DNA of 64,000 nucleotides, from NCBI GenBank assembly GCA_025997595.1, contig BNUU01000007.1:1-64000 (forward strand), read 5' to 3'. A program made the position numbers and the translations under genes. The notes below the pieces were generated by a model, which did no database searches, was not told where the DNA came from, and saw only the letters and a program-made list of their open reading frames with translations. The stretch comes from Spirochaetia bacterium (GTDB lineage Bacteria > Spirochaetota > Spirochaetia > Treponematales > Breznakiellaceae). This document shows, in pieces, positions 50,738 through 61,600 of this stretch. How positions within the stretch are numbered: the stretch's first letter is position 1; each line of letters starts with the position of its first letter.

Positions 50738-51919
50738 ATGAGAAAAAAGGGGGAAACGGTTTTTGCCCTGCTCCTGTTTGCCGCAGGCGCGGGTGTTTTC
50801 AGCGGATGCGGAGTGAATCTCATGGAAGAAGAGTACGTCACCATAAAGGATTCGGGGCTCAGCGGGGAGGCCCTGCTCAAAAGGCTTTCGGAATTTGAAC
50901 TGCGGAACATGGGGCACTTCAACTCAAAAATAGATCTGGGGGGTTATTACCTTCTTTCGGGGGATATTGACCGCGCGGGGGACTATTTCCGCAGGGCGGA
51001 AGCGGTGGTAAAAAAGGCCCCCGCTGACGGGGACACCAAAAAGAACATCACCATCATGTACGGGTCCCTGGCCCGGCTTCATTCCATGCAGGGTGAATAC
51101 GATCTGGCGCTGGAATATGCGGAAAAAGCCGCCCAGGAGGATAATGAACAGGCGGTTCCCTACCGCTATCTTCAGGGGCATATCTTTCTTGAAAAAGGGG
51201 AAAACGAAAAGGCCCTGGAAGTTTTTGATCTCCTATTCGCCTCTCACCCCGATACGGCTTCCCCCGATGACATCCACGCCTATATGTACCTCCTTGCGGC
51301 AACGGCCCGTTTCCCGGAGGCCGCCGCCATGGCCGACCTCTATTTTGAAAAGGGCCCTTACTTTCCGGCTCTGGGCCTGTTTGCGTCATCGGTCTACGAG
51401 GCGGCGGGGCAGACGGAAAAGGCTGTCTATGCGGCCTTTCTGGATTATGAATACCAGTGCGGCTACCGAAAAACGGACACCTCAGCCTTCCTCAAAAATA
51501 TTGATACCCTGGAATCCCAGCTTGAAGCCCGGGACAATCAAAGCGGCGCATTTGAAGCGCTTCGTTTGGTACGCAGTATCTATGATGAATCAGGGTTACC
51601 CGCCCAATACCAACCCTCTTTTTTTGCGGGGGAATATATAACCCTTAAAAAGAAAATCCTGAACGCCGCCCCCGCCGCCGGAGCCGCCCCCCTGAGCGAT
51701 GCGGACTTTAACCGTTACCTGGCAATGGAACGTTATTTTTCAACATTTCCTGAGTATTACTGGAACCTCTGGCAGGCGGTCTCCGGCCTGAACGAAGCTT
51801 CACGGGTAAACTATGTCCCGGTTTTGCAGCGGATCATCCTACTGGACAGGGACGGGGTCTACGCCCAGCGGGCATGGGATGAAATCAGTAAAACCCTGGG
51901 GTTCAAAAGTAATGGGTAA
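50738..51919 (+). CDS. TPR-containing lipoprotein, first gene of the efflux operon
   Basis: A 393-residue lipoprotein (GAGVFSGCG). Tetratricopeptide-like helices are visible from about residue 60: SKIDLGGYYLLSGDIDRAGD and ARLHSMQGEYDLALEYAEKA, then GHIFLEKGENEKALEVFDLL. The C-terminal half is helical without a named domain. TPR lipoproteins often scaffold envelope complexes. GGAGG is 5 nt before ATG 50738. Its stop overlaps the next lipoprotein gene by 8 bp. Confidence 0.75.
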   Translation: MRKKGETVFALLLFAAGAGVFSGCGVNLMEEEYVTIKDSGLSGEALLKRLSEFELRNMGHFNSKIDLGGYYLLSGDIDRAGDYFRRAEAVVKKAPADGDTKKNITIMYGSLARLHSMQGEYDLALEYAEKAAQEDNEQAVPYRYLQGHIFLEKGENEKALEVFDLLFASHPDTASPDDIHAYMYLLAATARFPEAAAMADLYFEKGPYFPALGLFASSVYEAAGQTEKAVYAAFLDYEYQCGYRKTDTSAFLKNIDTLESQLEARDNQSGAFEALRLVRSIYDESGLPAQYQPSFFAGEYITLKKKILNAAPAAGAAPLSDADFNRYLAMERYFSTFPEYYWNLWQAVSGLNEASRVNYVPVLQRIILLDRDGVYAQRAWDEISKTLGFKSNG

Positions 51920-52541
51920 TGTTAATATTGCTGTTTTTTTCATGCTCTGTATGTTCTCCTTCACCTTTTCAGGATGCGGGGCACACAAGGCCGAAGCGGA
52001 AAAGGCCTATATTGCGGCGGTGGACGCCTACGGCGCGGAGAAATACGAAGAGGCCTTGGTCTTTATCCGGCAGGCCCTGGTACGGGACCGGAAGTTTTAT
52101 CAGGCTGAATTCCTTGAAGGCAGGATCCTTTTCTTTACCGGTAATGAAGCTGAGGCAAAAAAAACCTTTGCCCGCCTGGTAACGCGGCATCCTGAATATA
52201 TTGAGGCGCGGATCTGGTATATCCGCACCCTTATCCTGAACGGGGAATACGAAAAGGCGGAGGGCCTTATTGAGGGGGAGCTTTCCTTTAATACCTCCGA
52301 CTGGCGGATCTATTACCTCTATGCCCTCCTGGCCCAAAAACAGAAGGATTACGAAAAACGGCTTTCCATGGGCCGCCATGCGGAAACTGCCCTGAGGGAT
52401 TCCGCCAAGGTCTACATGGATATGGCCGCCGCCTGGCAGGCCCTGGGCCTTGAGGAGCGGGTAAAAAATTACCTTGAAAAGGCCAGCCTGATTTCAGGGG
52501 CCAATATTTTACCGGAACAATTAAAGGATGGATTTAAATGA
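51912..52541 (+). CDS. TPR-containing lipoprotein, second
   Basis: A 209-residue lipoprotein (MLCMFSFTFSGCG). TPR-like repeats begin AYIAAVDAYGAEKYEEALVF, followed by EFLEGRILFFTGNEAEAKKT, TLILNGEYEKAEGLIEGEL and AWQALGLEERVKNYLEKASL. It resembles its upstream neighbour in plan, and the pair probably arose by duplication. Both ends overlap neighbouring genes (8 bp and 4 bp). Confidence 0.75.
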   Translation: MGNVNIAVFFMLCMFSFTFSGCGAHKAEAEKAYIAAVDAYGAEKYEEALVFIRQALVRDRKFYQAEFLEGRILFFTGNEAEAKKTFARLVTRHPEYIEARIWYIRTLILNGEYEKAEGLIEGELSFNTSDWRIYYLYALLAQKQKDYEKRLSMGRHAETALRDSAKVYMDMAAAWQALGLEERVKNYLEKASLISGANILPEQLKDGFK

Positions 52542-53047
52542 AAAGAATTTCACTTTTTTCACTTTTGTGTGCCTTTCTCCTGTTGAGTTCCTGCGTTACC
52601 GGGAAACGGCGCGGTTCCTTTACGGATTATCCTGCGGCGCCCTTCTTTGGGGAATACCGGATCAATTCGGTTACCGTTACTGTGGATCATATCAATGAAA
52701 ACAGTATTGCTGCGCAGTTATTCACGATCTGCCAAACCCGGCTGAAATTAAAACAGCGTTACCATCTTGAAGAGGGACAGACTCCCCTGCTGGTGGATAT
52801 TACGGTGGAACAGCGGTCATTTATGCACAAGTTGAATATTTACAACTCAATTTATATTTCCTGCGTCACCCATGATGAGGCGGGAACTATTTACGGAAAG
52901 GAAAATAAATATATTACGAGGAAGCGCACGGCGATAACCGCAACTGAACTGGACTATCTCATGGGGCCTGTCATTGACAAGGTTCTGAAAAAACAGGGCG
53001 GACAATACCGCTCTGCCCTCAGGTATCAAAAGACACATGGAGAATAA
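52538..53047 (+). CDS. Small lipoprotein of unknown function
   Basis: A 169-residue lipoprotein (SLLCAFLLLSSC). The mature part has FFGEYRINSVTVTVDHINEN and LLVDITVEQRSFMHKLNIYN, a beta-sandwich-like pattern with no named family. The four-base ATGA overlap with the previous gene and 11-bp overlap with tolC imply coupled translation. It could be an outer-membrane lipoprotein of the export complex. Confidence 0.65.
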   Translation: MKRISLFSLLCAFLLLSSCVTGKRRGSFTDYPAAPFFGEYRINSVTVTVDHINENSIAAQLFTICQTRLKLKQRYHLEEGQTPLLVDITVEQRSFMHKLNIYNSIYISCVTHDEAGTIYGKENKYITRKRTAITATELDYLMGPVIDKVLKKQGGQYRSALRYQKTHGE

Positions 53048-54443
53048 ATTGCGTGCCAGAGCATTGTTAGTAATATTATTCCTTTCTTCCCTTGACGGAG
53101 CTGTCCGGGCTGCGGACGTGGTGTTTCGTTCTCCCGGCAACGCGGTTGATTTTGCGGTACAGAATTCCCAATTTTGGATCCTGCAGAAACAGGGGGCTTT
53201 GCAGAATATGAAGGCCGCAAAATTCAGCTTTCAGGATTTTCTCCCCTCTTTCAGCCTCTCTTTTTCGGAAGCGGATACCACGTCCCTGCTTGCCCAGGAT
53301 TCCCGGACAAAAACTATCCAGGTTTCAGTTAACCAGGAGCTCTTTGACGGGGGCAAGAAAAAGCTTGCCTACGACGTGGGCCGTATCTCCTCCCTCTACG
53401 CTTACCGGGAATACGAATCGGGGTTAAGGGATTTTTCTTCCGATGTTATTTCCCGGTATTACCAGTACCTGGAACAGTCCGCGCTGACCGGAATCCGGGA
53501 GGATCTGGTGAACACCGCGGCGGAGCAGCTTGCGATTATCCGCAGGGAAGCCGACCTGGGCCTTACCCTGGAAACGGACTACCTTGAGTATCTGATTTCC
53601 TACATCAATATTGAGAACGAACGGGATCAGAGTATCCGGGATTTGAAAACCATGGAACGGACCTTTAAGGCGGCTGTCGGCTTAAACGCGGAGGCAGCCA
53701 TTTCCATTCAGGATGATTTCTACCATAATTTTGATCCTTTCTATTTTGAAGATTTTGTTGATTTTCTCTGGAATGTCGTGAAAAACGCCAACACGGAAAT
53801 CAAGAAACAATATCTGACGGCGGAATATGCGCAAAAACAGCTTAAATATTCCCGCCGCTGGTACCTTCCGGTTATCGGCGCCCAGGGGAGTATTTCATTT
53901 TCCGGGGACGCCTATCCCCTGACGGAACCGAAATATTCTTTCAAGCTGACATTCAGTTTTTCCGATCTTTCCCTCTTTCCCATAAGTGTCAATTCAGGGA
54001 TCGGGTTTGACCGGGACCGGCTTTACAATGTGAACAACGGTATGTCGGTTACTGCCAAGCCGAATCCTGCCTACGGGATTCAGCGGAAACAGGCGGATAT
54101 TGGGCTTATGCAAAACAACCTGCAGCGTATTCAAACGGAAAATGATCTTTGGGAATCCCTTTATTCTCTTGTCATTTCCCATGACAACTGTCTCCGTTCG
54201 GCGGATACGGCGGAGCGGACCATTGGGGTTCTGGAAAAGCGGCTTGAGTTTTCAAAACTTGAACTGAAAAAGGGTGAAAAGAAACGGATCGAGTACCTTG
54301 AAGAACTGATCTCACTTGCCCAGGGGCGAATGTCCCTTATGGAATACCGGATCCAGGCGGCGGCGCTGGAACGCTCCCTGGAAATTCTTGCGAGTTTTCC
54401 CTTTGACGGAGGATTAAAAGATGCGTGCCTTCAAAACAAATAG
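53037..54443 (+). CDS. TolC-family outer-membrane efflux protein
   Basis: A 468-residue TolC-like channel. After signal peptide RALLVILFLSSLDGAVRA, the helical/beta repeat has VSVNQELFDGGKKKLAYDVG and helical hairpins (ALTGIREDLVNTAAEQLAII). A second half reads KQYLTAEYAQKQLKYSRRWY LP-like then KLTFSFSDLS and VLEKRLEFSKLELKKGEKKR. The two-fold repeat and length fit. It should form the outer-membrane duct for the adaptor and pumps downstream. ATG 53037 overlaps the previous gene, and its end overlaps the adaptor gene by 23 bp. Confidence 0.85.
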   Translation: MENKLRARALLVILFLSSLDGAVRAADVVFRSPGNAVDFAVQNSQFWILQKQGALQNMKAAKFSFQDFLPSFSLSFSEADTTSLLAQDSRTKTIQVSVNQELFDGGKKKLAYDVGRISSLYAYREYESGLRDFSSDVISRYYQYLEQSALTGIREDLVNTAAEQLAIIRREADLGLTLETDYLEYLISYINIENERDQSIRDLKTMERTFKAAVGLNAEAAISIQDDFYHNFDPFYFEDFVDFLWNVVKNANTEIKKQYLTAEYAQKQLKYSRRWYLPVIGAQGSISFSGDAYPLTEPKYSFKLTFSFSDLSLFPISVNSGIGFDRDRLYNVNNGMSVTAKPNPAYGIQRKQADIGLMQNNLQRIQTENDLWESLYSLVISHDNCLRSADTAERTIGVLEKRLEFSKLELKKGEKKRIEYLEELISLAQGRMSLMEYRIQAAALERSLEILASFPFDGGLKDACLQNK

Positions 54444-55803
54444 GGGAAGGATCATTTTTATCCTCCTCGCCATCATATTCACCGTTTTGCTGTTTTTTTC
54501 CTGCGGAAAAAAAACATCTCCCCGGGAAGAGGGGCGGACGATGCGGGTACGGGCTGCGGCGGCAGCGGCAAAACCCTTTCATGACGAGCTCAGCAGTTTC
54601 GGGACCATTACCTACAGGATCAAGAACGATATCACCGCCCAGGTTGCGGGGACCATCACGGAGTTGCGGGTCAGGGACGGGGACGATGTCAGGACCGGGC
54701 AGGTAATTGCCCGGCTTAAAAATGTCCAGCTTGAGATTCAAAGGGAACAATACGAGAACGCCCTGGATTCCGCAAAGGCAAGTCTCTTTATGGCCCAAAC
54801 CAGGCTGGAAGAGGCCCGGCTGGGTGTTGAAAGCCGTCTTCTTTCCATTGATAAAAACCGGCTTAAGTTAGGGCAGCAGGAACTGGAACTTGCAGAAGCC
54901 CGGTCAGCCCTGGAAAACAGAAAGGCCCTTTTGGCCCTGGGGGGCATTACCGACGCGGCCTACCGGAGTCTTGAACTTTCGGTCAGTTCAAAAGAAGCGG
55001 AGATTGGGGTTCTAAAAAAGGATATTGAAATTGCCCGGCTTGGGCTGCGAGAAACGGATTTGACCGCCGCGGGGTTCACCCCTTCAGAGGACAGTGAAAC
55101 AAGAACGGGGCAGTTTATCGAATTAAACACCCGATCCGCTCAGGCGGAACTGGAGACCGCAGAGGCAGGCTTAAGGAACGCAGAAAAGACCCTGGATTCC
55201 GCAAACAGGCTGATAGAAGAACTGTCGATCCGTTCCTCTATCACCGGGGTGGCGGGGGCACTGTATTTTGAAAACGGCGAATATGTTCCCCAAAATGAAA
55301 AAATCGCCACCGTGATGGACACATCCAGGGTGTACGCGCTTTTTTACATACAGGAACAGGATATCAGCAGCTTTGCACAGGGGACTCCTTTGCGGATAGA
55401 AATTCCTTCCCTCAAAAAAAACCTGAATGCCGCAATTGATGAAATATCACCCATAGCGGATCCCCAGAGCGGAAATTTTTCCGTCAAGGCGGAAATTCCC
55501 AACCAGGATTTGAGCATCAAGCCGGGGATGTTTATCAAATGCCTTATCCCCCGGATCGAAGAGACCAGCTATCCCGTGGTTCCCGAAACGGCCCTGCTGC
55601 GGGCAAAGGGCGGCGCCGGGGGTACGAATAGCGAGGGGGAAATTTACTGTGTCATTAACGGGATTGCGGTACTTAAAACCGTCAGGGTTCAGGCCAGGAA
55701 AAACGGGGAACTCTGGATTTCCGCAGGTCTTGATGAGGGGGACGTGGTTATCGACAAACCCTCCCCCTTCCTTAAGGAGGGTGAATATGTGGAATACCGC
55801 TAA
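54421..55803 (+). CDS. RND efflux periplasmic adaptor (HlyD/MFP family), lipoprotein-type
   Basis: A 460-residue adaptor with hydrophobic N-terminus IIFILLAIIFTVLLFFSCG, probably lipidated at that cysteine. The lipoyl-like half-motif is ITAQVAGTITELRVRDGDDV followed by GQVIARL. A coiled-coil hairpin covers roughly residues 95-270. The second lipoyl half and beta-barrel have SIRSSITGVAGALYFENGEY and AEIPNQDLSIKPGMFIKCLI. It bridges TolC and the RND pumps. GGAGG lies 9 nt before ATG 54421. Confidence 0.87.
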   Translation: MRAFKTNRGRIIFILLAIIFTVLLFFSCGKKTSPREEGRTMRVRAAAAAAKPFHDELSSFGTITYRIKNDITAQVAGTITELRVRDGDDVRTGQVIARLKNVQLEIQREQYENALDSAKASLFMAQTRLEEARLGVESRLLSIDKNRLKLGQQELELAEARSALENRKALLALGGITDAAYRSLELSVSSKEAEIGVLKKDIEIARLGLRETDLTAAGFTPSEDSETRTGQFIELNTRSAQAELETAEAGLRNAEKTLDSANRLIEELSIRSSITGVAGALYFENGEYVPQNEKIATVMDTSRVYALFYIQEQDISSFAQGTPLRIEIPSLKKNLNAAIDEISPIADPQSGNFSVKAEIPNQDLSIKPGMFIKCLIPRIEETSYPVVPETALLRAKGGAGGTNSEGEIYCVINGIAVLKTVRVQARKNGELWISAGLDEGDVVIDKPSPFLKEGEYVEYR

Positions 55804-57193
55804 ATTTGTTTTACTTTGCCTTTCGTTGATCTGTATGAACTGCGCCATAGTGAGCTTTGAAGACCTTGATATCAGCTGTTCCCTGCCTGAAGGGGATGAT
55901 TATTTTTCCGGCGAGTATTTCAGGATCGGTTTTTCCCAGGTACCCGACAGGGAGGATACGGCAAGACGAATTCAGCTGACAGAAAATATCGCTTCCGTCC
56001 CGATGGAATTTTACTGGGAAGGCTCCGACCTTTTTCTCCGGCCGAAAACATACTGGCAAAAGGGACAGCGCTATTCCATTGCCCTTGAAGGATCTCTCAG
56101 AATGGAAAATAACAGCGCCTATACGGTAAAATTTCTGCGCTCCTTTATCTATGGGGAGCCGGGGAAGGAATTTGAACTTGTATCGGGAAAATTTGAAGAG
56201 AATTCCCTGATCCTGGTATTTTCAAGCCCTCCGGTTATTACTTCTTTTAACGAGAAATTCAGCCTTTCCCCCTTTACCGATTACCATACGGATTTTATTG
56301 ATGACAGTAATACTGTTGTAATAAAGGCAAAAAACAACTGGCAGGTAAATACAACTTATACATGGCTTGTCAGGGATATTGTAAGTTCCTCCGGGTATCT
56401 TATGAAAAAAGAATACTCCGGCCTCTTTTCAGGACAGAATGATATTGAGATACCCCATCTGATAGAGGTCTGCCCGGTCAGCATTGACGGGCAGGGAAAT
56501 CTCTGGCACACCGGCTCCATCCTTAACGGCGCACTAATGGAATGGCAGGGAATAGGTTTTGAGTTCTCAAAGCCCATGGATGAAGCATCCCTGCGATCGG
56601 GGATTTCCTTTTACCCTTCCCTGAACGGCTTTTTTGCAAAGGAAGACGAGAGGCGGTTTGTTTTTATCCCCAGTGAGCCGTATCAGCTCCAAAAAGAATA
56701 CCGCCTGACTATCGGAGCGGTGAAGGATACATCCGGGCTTTCCCTTTTTGAACAGGAGCTTGTATTCTTTACTGGCGCGGGCAATTTTCTCACCCTGGAT
56801 TCCATTACCTTTGACGATGATCCTGCGCCCCGTGCAATGGACGGCACGGTGCAGAATTACACCCTGGGAAATGCCGCCGCCGGTTCGCCGTTGCGGCTCC
56901 GGGTGACCCTTGATTTTTCATCGGTCATTCCCCAGCCCAACCGCAGGGCCGCTGCGGATTCCATATCCCTTACCGGTCTTTTCCCGGCCTCTGCGGCAAA
57001 CCCCGTCCTGCTTTCCGCAGTATGGCTGGACTCCGGTTCCCGGCTGGTCCTTGAATGGGAAAAATTCACCCGCACCGATGGGGTCGTTCAGTATTACTAC
57101 CAGATAAAAATTACCGCCGGCCAGCGGGGCGCGGTAAATCAAGCCGGAGAATACCTTGAGGAGGATATATGGGTCGTATTCAGAGCTTTATAA
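55787..57193 (+). CDS. Ig-like (Big_5/SbsA-type) lipoprotein, first
   Basis: A 468-residue lipoprotein (VLLCLSLICMNC). Repeated beta-sandwich domains are suggested by FYWEGSDLFLRPKTYWQKGQ with RYSIALEGSL, FEFSKPMDEASLRSGISFYP with RRFVFIPSEPY and EYRLTIGAVKDTSG. These match Big_5-like Ig folds (strand then F-S-x-P-M-D then Y-x-L-x-I). ATG 55787 has GGAGG 6 nt upstream and overlaps the adaptor end by 17 bp. Finding such lipoproteins inside an efflux operon is unusual; a substrate-capture or scaffold role is inferred. Confidence 0.7.
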   Translation: MWNTAKFVLLCLSLICMNCAIVSFEDLDISCSLPEGDDYFSGEYFRIGFSQVPDREDTARRIQLTENIASVPMEFYWEGSDLFLRPKTYWQKGQRYSIALEGSLRMENNSAYTVKFLRSFIYGEPGKEFELVSGKFEENSLILVFSSPPVITSFNEKFSLSPFTDYHTDFIDDSNTVVIKAKNNWQVNTTYTWLVRDIVSSSGYLMKKEYSGLFSGQNDIEIPHLIEVCPVSIDGQGNLWHTGSILNGALMEWQGIGFEFSKPMDEASLRSGISFYPSLNGFFAKEDERRFVFIPSEPYQLQKEYRLTIGAVKDTSGLSLFEQELVFFTGAGNFLTLDSITFDDDPAPRAMDGTVQNYTLGNAAAGSPLRLRVTLDFSSVIPQPNRRAAADSISLTGLFPASAANPVLLSAVWLDSGSRLVLEWEKFTRTDGVVQYYYQIKITAGQRGAVNQAGEYLEEDIWVVFRAL

Positions 57194-58665
57194 AATACCG
57201 GACGATTATGGGTATTATCCTGTTAAGCCCGATCGTCTCCTGCGCCTCCTGGCTGCTGCCGCCGCTGGAGATCCTTTCGGTTTCAACCAACGAAGATATC
57301 CGCATCAGTTTTTCGGCGCCCCCAACGGAAGCGTCCATACGGAAGGCCTTTTCCATGACAGAAGACGGAACAGGTCTTCAGGGAACATTCTTCTTTAATG
57401 ACCGGGATGTGATTTTCAGGCCCCTGAACGGGCTGCGGGAAGGACGGGAATATGCCATCTTTATCAGCACCACTGCGGAGGACGCCAGGGGAAATTCCCT
57501 TGTAAAGGAATTCCAGCACCGCTTCCATACCAAGGCGGAACTGGGGGAACCCCGCATCATCAGCATAGAACCTCAAAACGAAACGAGCCTTACGATGCAG
57601 CCCGATGCCGTTACCCTTGTTTTTTCCGAACCCGTGGACGCCAATTCCTTTACGGAGGCGCTGCGATTAAGTCCTTCCATCACCCATGTCCTTGAATGGA
57701 AGGAAGATTATTCTGGGGTCAGGATTATACCGGTTAAGCCCCTGACAGAGGGGACCCGTTACACCATTACTGTCTCCACGGCCCTTATGGATCTTTCCCG
57801 GAACAGACTGCTCCGTTCTTTCAGCAGCACCTTTCTCTACGGCGTTGACCGCTCCCCGCCCGTCTGCCGCCTGAGCTGGGAAAGCCCCTCAGACACGGGA
57901 AGGGATCTTGTCCCCGGTTCCCTTAACGAAGGTATTCCATCAGACAGCAGGATTAAACTTTCCTTTAACAAAAAGATGGCCATAGAATCACTGGCGGGCT
58001 TTATCGGGACAAGCCCCTCTCTGGGCTGTACGATTACCCCGGACCTTGTGAGCCGGGATCAGGGGATCATTTCCTTTCCCCAGAAACCGGAATGGGGCAA
58101 AACTTATACCCTGGCCATACGGAAGGGAATAACAGATACCCTGGGAAACAAAATAGAGGAGGACATTGAATTTCCGCTGGTGTTTAACCACGGCAATTTC
58201 CGGCCTCCGGTTTTTGCGTGGGGCGGACTGAAGAATCAAAATACCATGGAGAGGATAAGCGGCGATACTGATTTTTCTACGATAAGTTTTGATCCTGATT
58301 ACTTTCAGGAACAGCGGGAACGGGCGATGGATCTCTACCTGGTATTTCGCATTACCGCCGATGCGGATTCACTTTCACTGGTTTCCGCCATGCAGGCAAT
58401 TTCAATTTCCGCCACCAACGGCTGCGCGGAAATTTCCATCAGAACCATGAAGATCCTTACCGACGCCGAATATGAGGCAAGTGATATCTACGATCCTGCG
58501 GCGCAGGCTGAAAGTGGTGAAAAATTCTGCGCCCTTAAAACAGGAATCGAATTTGAAAATGCCAAACAGCTTGGGTTTATCATTTTTTCGATCAATAAGG
58601 AACTTTCCGATTCGTTGGGAAACACCATGACCGGAAATGTCACCCTCACCTATAACAAGCAGTAA
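57169..58665 (+). CDS. Ig-like (Big_5/SbsA-type) lipoprotein, second
   Basis: A 498-residue protein with hydrophobic N-terminus and cysteine (GIILLSPIVSC). At least three Big_5-like domains follow: DIRISFSAPPTEASIRKAFS, VTLVFSEPVDANSFTEALRL with RYTITVSTALMDLS, and RIKLSFNKKMAIESLAGFIG with TYTLAIRKGITDTLGNK. It is a clear relative of the preceding gene. ATG 57169 is 4 nt after GAGGAGG, and overlaps the previous gene by 25 bp. The pump gene follows after 3 bp. Confidence 0.72.
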   Translation: MGRIQSFIKYRTIMGIILLSPIVSCASWLLPPLEILSVSTNEDIRISFSAPPTEASIRKAFSMTEDGTGLQGTFFFNDRDVIFRPLNGLREGREYAIFISTTAEDARGNSLVKEFQHRFHTKAELGEPRIISIEPQNETSLTMQPDAVTLVFSEPVDANSFTEALRLSPSITHVLEWKEDYSGVRIIPVKPLTEGTRYTITVSTALMDLSRNRLLRSFSSTFLYGVDRSPPVCRLSWESPSDTGRDLVPGSLNEGIPSDSRIKLSFNKKMAIESLAGFIGTSPSLGCTITPDLVSRDQGIISFPQKPEWGKTYTLAIRKGITDTLGNKIEEDIEFPLVFNHGNFRPPVFAWGGLKNQNTMERISGDTDFSTISFDPDYFQEQRERAMDLYLVFRITADADSLSLVSAMQAISISATNGCAEISIRTMKILTDAEYEASDIYDPAAQAESGEKFCALKTGIEFENAKQLGFIIFSINKELSDSLGNTMTGNVTLTYNKQ

Positions 58666-58668
58666 GCC

Positions 58669-61600
58669 GTGAAGCATATTATTGCGTTTTCCGTAAAACA
58701 TCCGGTCTCCGTACTTTCAGGCCTTATCGCAGTAATACTGTTAGGCCTCCTCTGCTCATTTTTGATCCCCGTAGATTTTCTGCCTGCCCTCAGTTCCCGG
58801 AACCTTCTGGTGGCAGCCGAATACCCCGGAATATCCGCGGCGGATATGCGCTCAATGGTGACCATCCCCCTTGAGGATGCCTTTGCGTCATTACGGGGCT
58901 TAAAATCCGCGTCATCGGTCAGCAGGGACGGGCTTTCCCTCCTTTCGCTGGAACTCCACTGGGGTCAGGATATTGATATGGCTCTGACCGAAAGCCGGGA
59001 ACTTATCGATCTCTGTTATGAAACCCTCCCCTCAGGATGCGCCAAGCCCACGGTCTTACGGAACGACGCCGCCAGGAAGGACACCCTTACCATTGCCCTT
59101 ATCCCCCTGGACGGGGATCTGCGCTACGGCCGCCACATCGCAGAAACCGATATCAAGAGCCGGTTCCAGCGGCTTTCCGGAATTGCACAGGTTACGGTGA
59201 GCGGCGGCGAAAAGGAGGAGATCCAGGTCCGCTTCCGCCGATCCGAACTTGAGTCCCGGCGCCTTACCCTGCAATCCGCAGCGGATATCATTTCAAGCTC
59301 AAACTTTGAATACCCCGCGGGGACCATCCGGGAGGGCGAACGGGAATTGTCCGTAAAGACATCCGGGCTCTACACCAGCCTGGAAGAAATAAAAAACACC
59401 CCCCTGGCCTACAACGAAGGCGGCCTGCTCCGGGTGGCGGATATTGCCGACACGGTCAGAACCGGCGCGGAAGGGGAATCTTTTTTTCTTTACAACGGCC
59501 TTGAGTGTATCAGGATTGGGATTCAGAAAAAAGTCGAAGCAAGCCCCCTTGGGGTAACACGGCTGGCAAAGGAAGAAATCGAAATGCTTAAAAACATCTA
59601 CGGCGCATGGTATGAATTTGAAATAATCAGTAATACTGCGGACAGCATTGTAGAGTCCCTCGTCTCCCTGATCTTCTCCGCACTGGCGGCACTGCTTGCC
59701 GCCGGCATCGTGGTCTATGTCTTTCTTAAATCGATCCGGTTTTCGATTATTATTGCCCTTATCATCCCCATATCGGCGGCCTTTTCAATTCTTGCCCTAA
59801 GTGTCTGCGGGGAAACCCTGAACACCATGTCCCTTTCGGGTATCGCCATCGGAATCGGGATGGTGATAGACTCAGGCACGGTGGTGATAGAAAACATACA
59901 GCGGGCCTTGAGTTCAGCCGGGGATGATCATAATGATAATCCCCGGCCTTCCGGCAAGGCTCTCCCCGAAAAGCCGGTTCCGGCGGAAATAATTACCAAC
60001 GCTGCAAACGGGGTAGCCCTTTCCAATTTCGGCTCTGCCCTGAGTACGGTGATTGTTTTTATACCGGTCTTTTTTATCGGGGGTCTTCTGGGGGAACTTT
60101 TTTCCGGTATGGCAATAGCGATAATTGCCTCAATCTCCGCTTCCTGCGTCCTGTCCTTTACCTATGTCCCCGCGCTTTGCATGATCACCAGGGAGGGGAA
60201 GGAAAAAAGAAAAGGGACCGGTGCATTTATCGGCCTTGCGGAAAAAAAGTATGCATCCCTGCTTGAAAAAATTTTTGTCCGGAAGCGATATGTGTTTATT
60301 CCATTAGGGGTGTGTCTTATCGCCGGTTTCATCTCCCTTGCTTTTATCAGGTACCAGCTGCTCCCGGAAATCCGCACAAAAAATATAAGATGGGAAATTT
60401 CTTTTCCCCCGGATACCGGCCTTCCGGCCATGCTCAGACAGGCGCAGGAAATCACCGCATCTTTACAGCAGGAACCCTATATCAATTCCATTGAGATTGC
60501 CGGGGGCCTTGAGCATGATGATTGCCCAACCCTTGCACAGCCCGGAGAATACGGGGAAAAGCTGCGGATCACCGCCTCATTAAAGATACCCGCAGATGAG
60601 GGGGTCGAAAGAATTCGCGCCCTCTTTGAGGGTTCGCCCTTTTCTCCCGTCTTTAATAAACAGCAGGATACCCTTTCGCAGCTGCTGGAAATCGCCGCCG
60701 ATACCGGTATCCTGCGGGCGGACTCCCCGGAAAGGCTTGCCATGCTGACCGAAGATTTGGCGGAAAAGGGCGCCGAAATAATTCCCCGGCTTACCCGCTC
60801 TGAGTCGGTATTTACCCCGGACAGGCTCGCGGGGGCGCGGTTTTCCGTCAGCGCCCAGTACATGGCCGCCGCTGCCCGTGACGCCCTGGAGGGGGTTTTC
60901 GCCGTGTCCTATTATGAAAAGGGCCGGGAAATACCCTTACGAGTCTTATTCCGCAGTGAGGACATCGCTTCCATTGAAGATCTGAAAAACACCCTGGTGC
61001 CCCTTGCCGAAGATCAGGTCCCTTTAAGGATACTGGGTTCCATCTCAGGCGAAACCAGGGAACAGGTTTTATACCGGTATAACAGACGTGACGCGAAGGA
61101 GATCAGGCTTCCTGTTTCGGAGAATAAAAAATCAGCGGATCTCACCAAAGCAAATCTCATTTTGGTGAATGAAATGGAAGGCTGCGATCTGGTTTCCCCC
61201 GGAGCGGTGGAACTCAAAGAGATGATCCACAGCGGCCTGCTCCTCATTATGGTAACAATACTGCTTTTATATTTAACCATGGGGGCGCAGTTTGAATCAT
61301 TTGTTATCCCCCTGCTCCTGCTTATCAGTATACCGCCGGCCTTTTCAGGGGCCTTCCTCTTTTTATTGATTTCGAATAATTCCCTTGATATTAACAGTAT
61401 TATCGCACTTATTATCCTCTTTGGAATTTCGATCAACAATTCGATACTCCTCTATGAATCCTGCATTGGGCAAAAAACCATGGGAGGAGAAATCAACAGA
61501 ACATCTATCATTGATTCATGCCGCAATAAACTACAGGCGATCCTTATCACCAATACAACCACCATCATAGCCCTCATCCCCTTTGCCATCGATCCCCTGC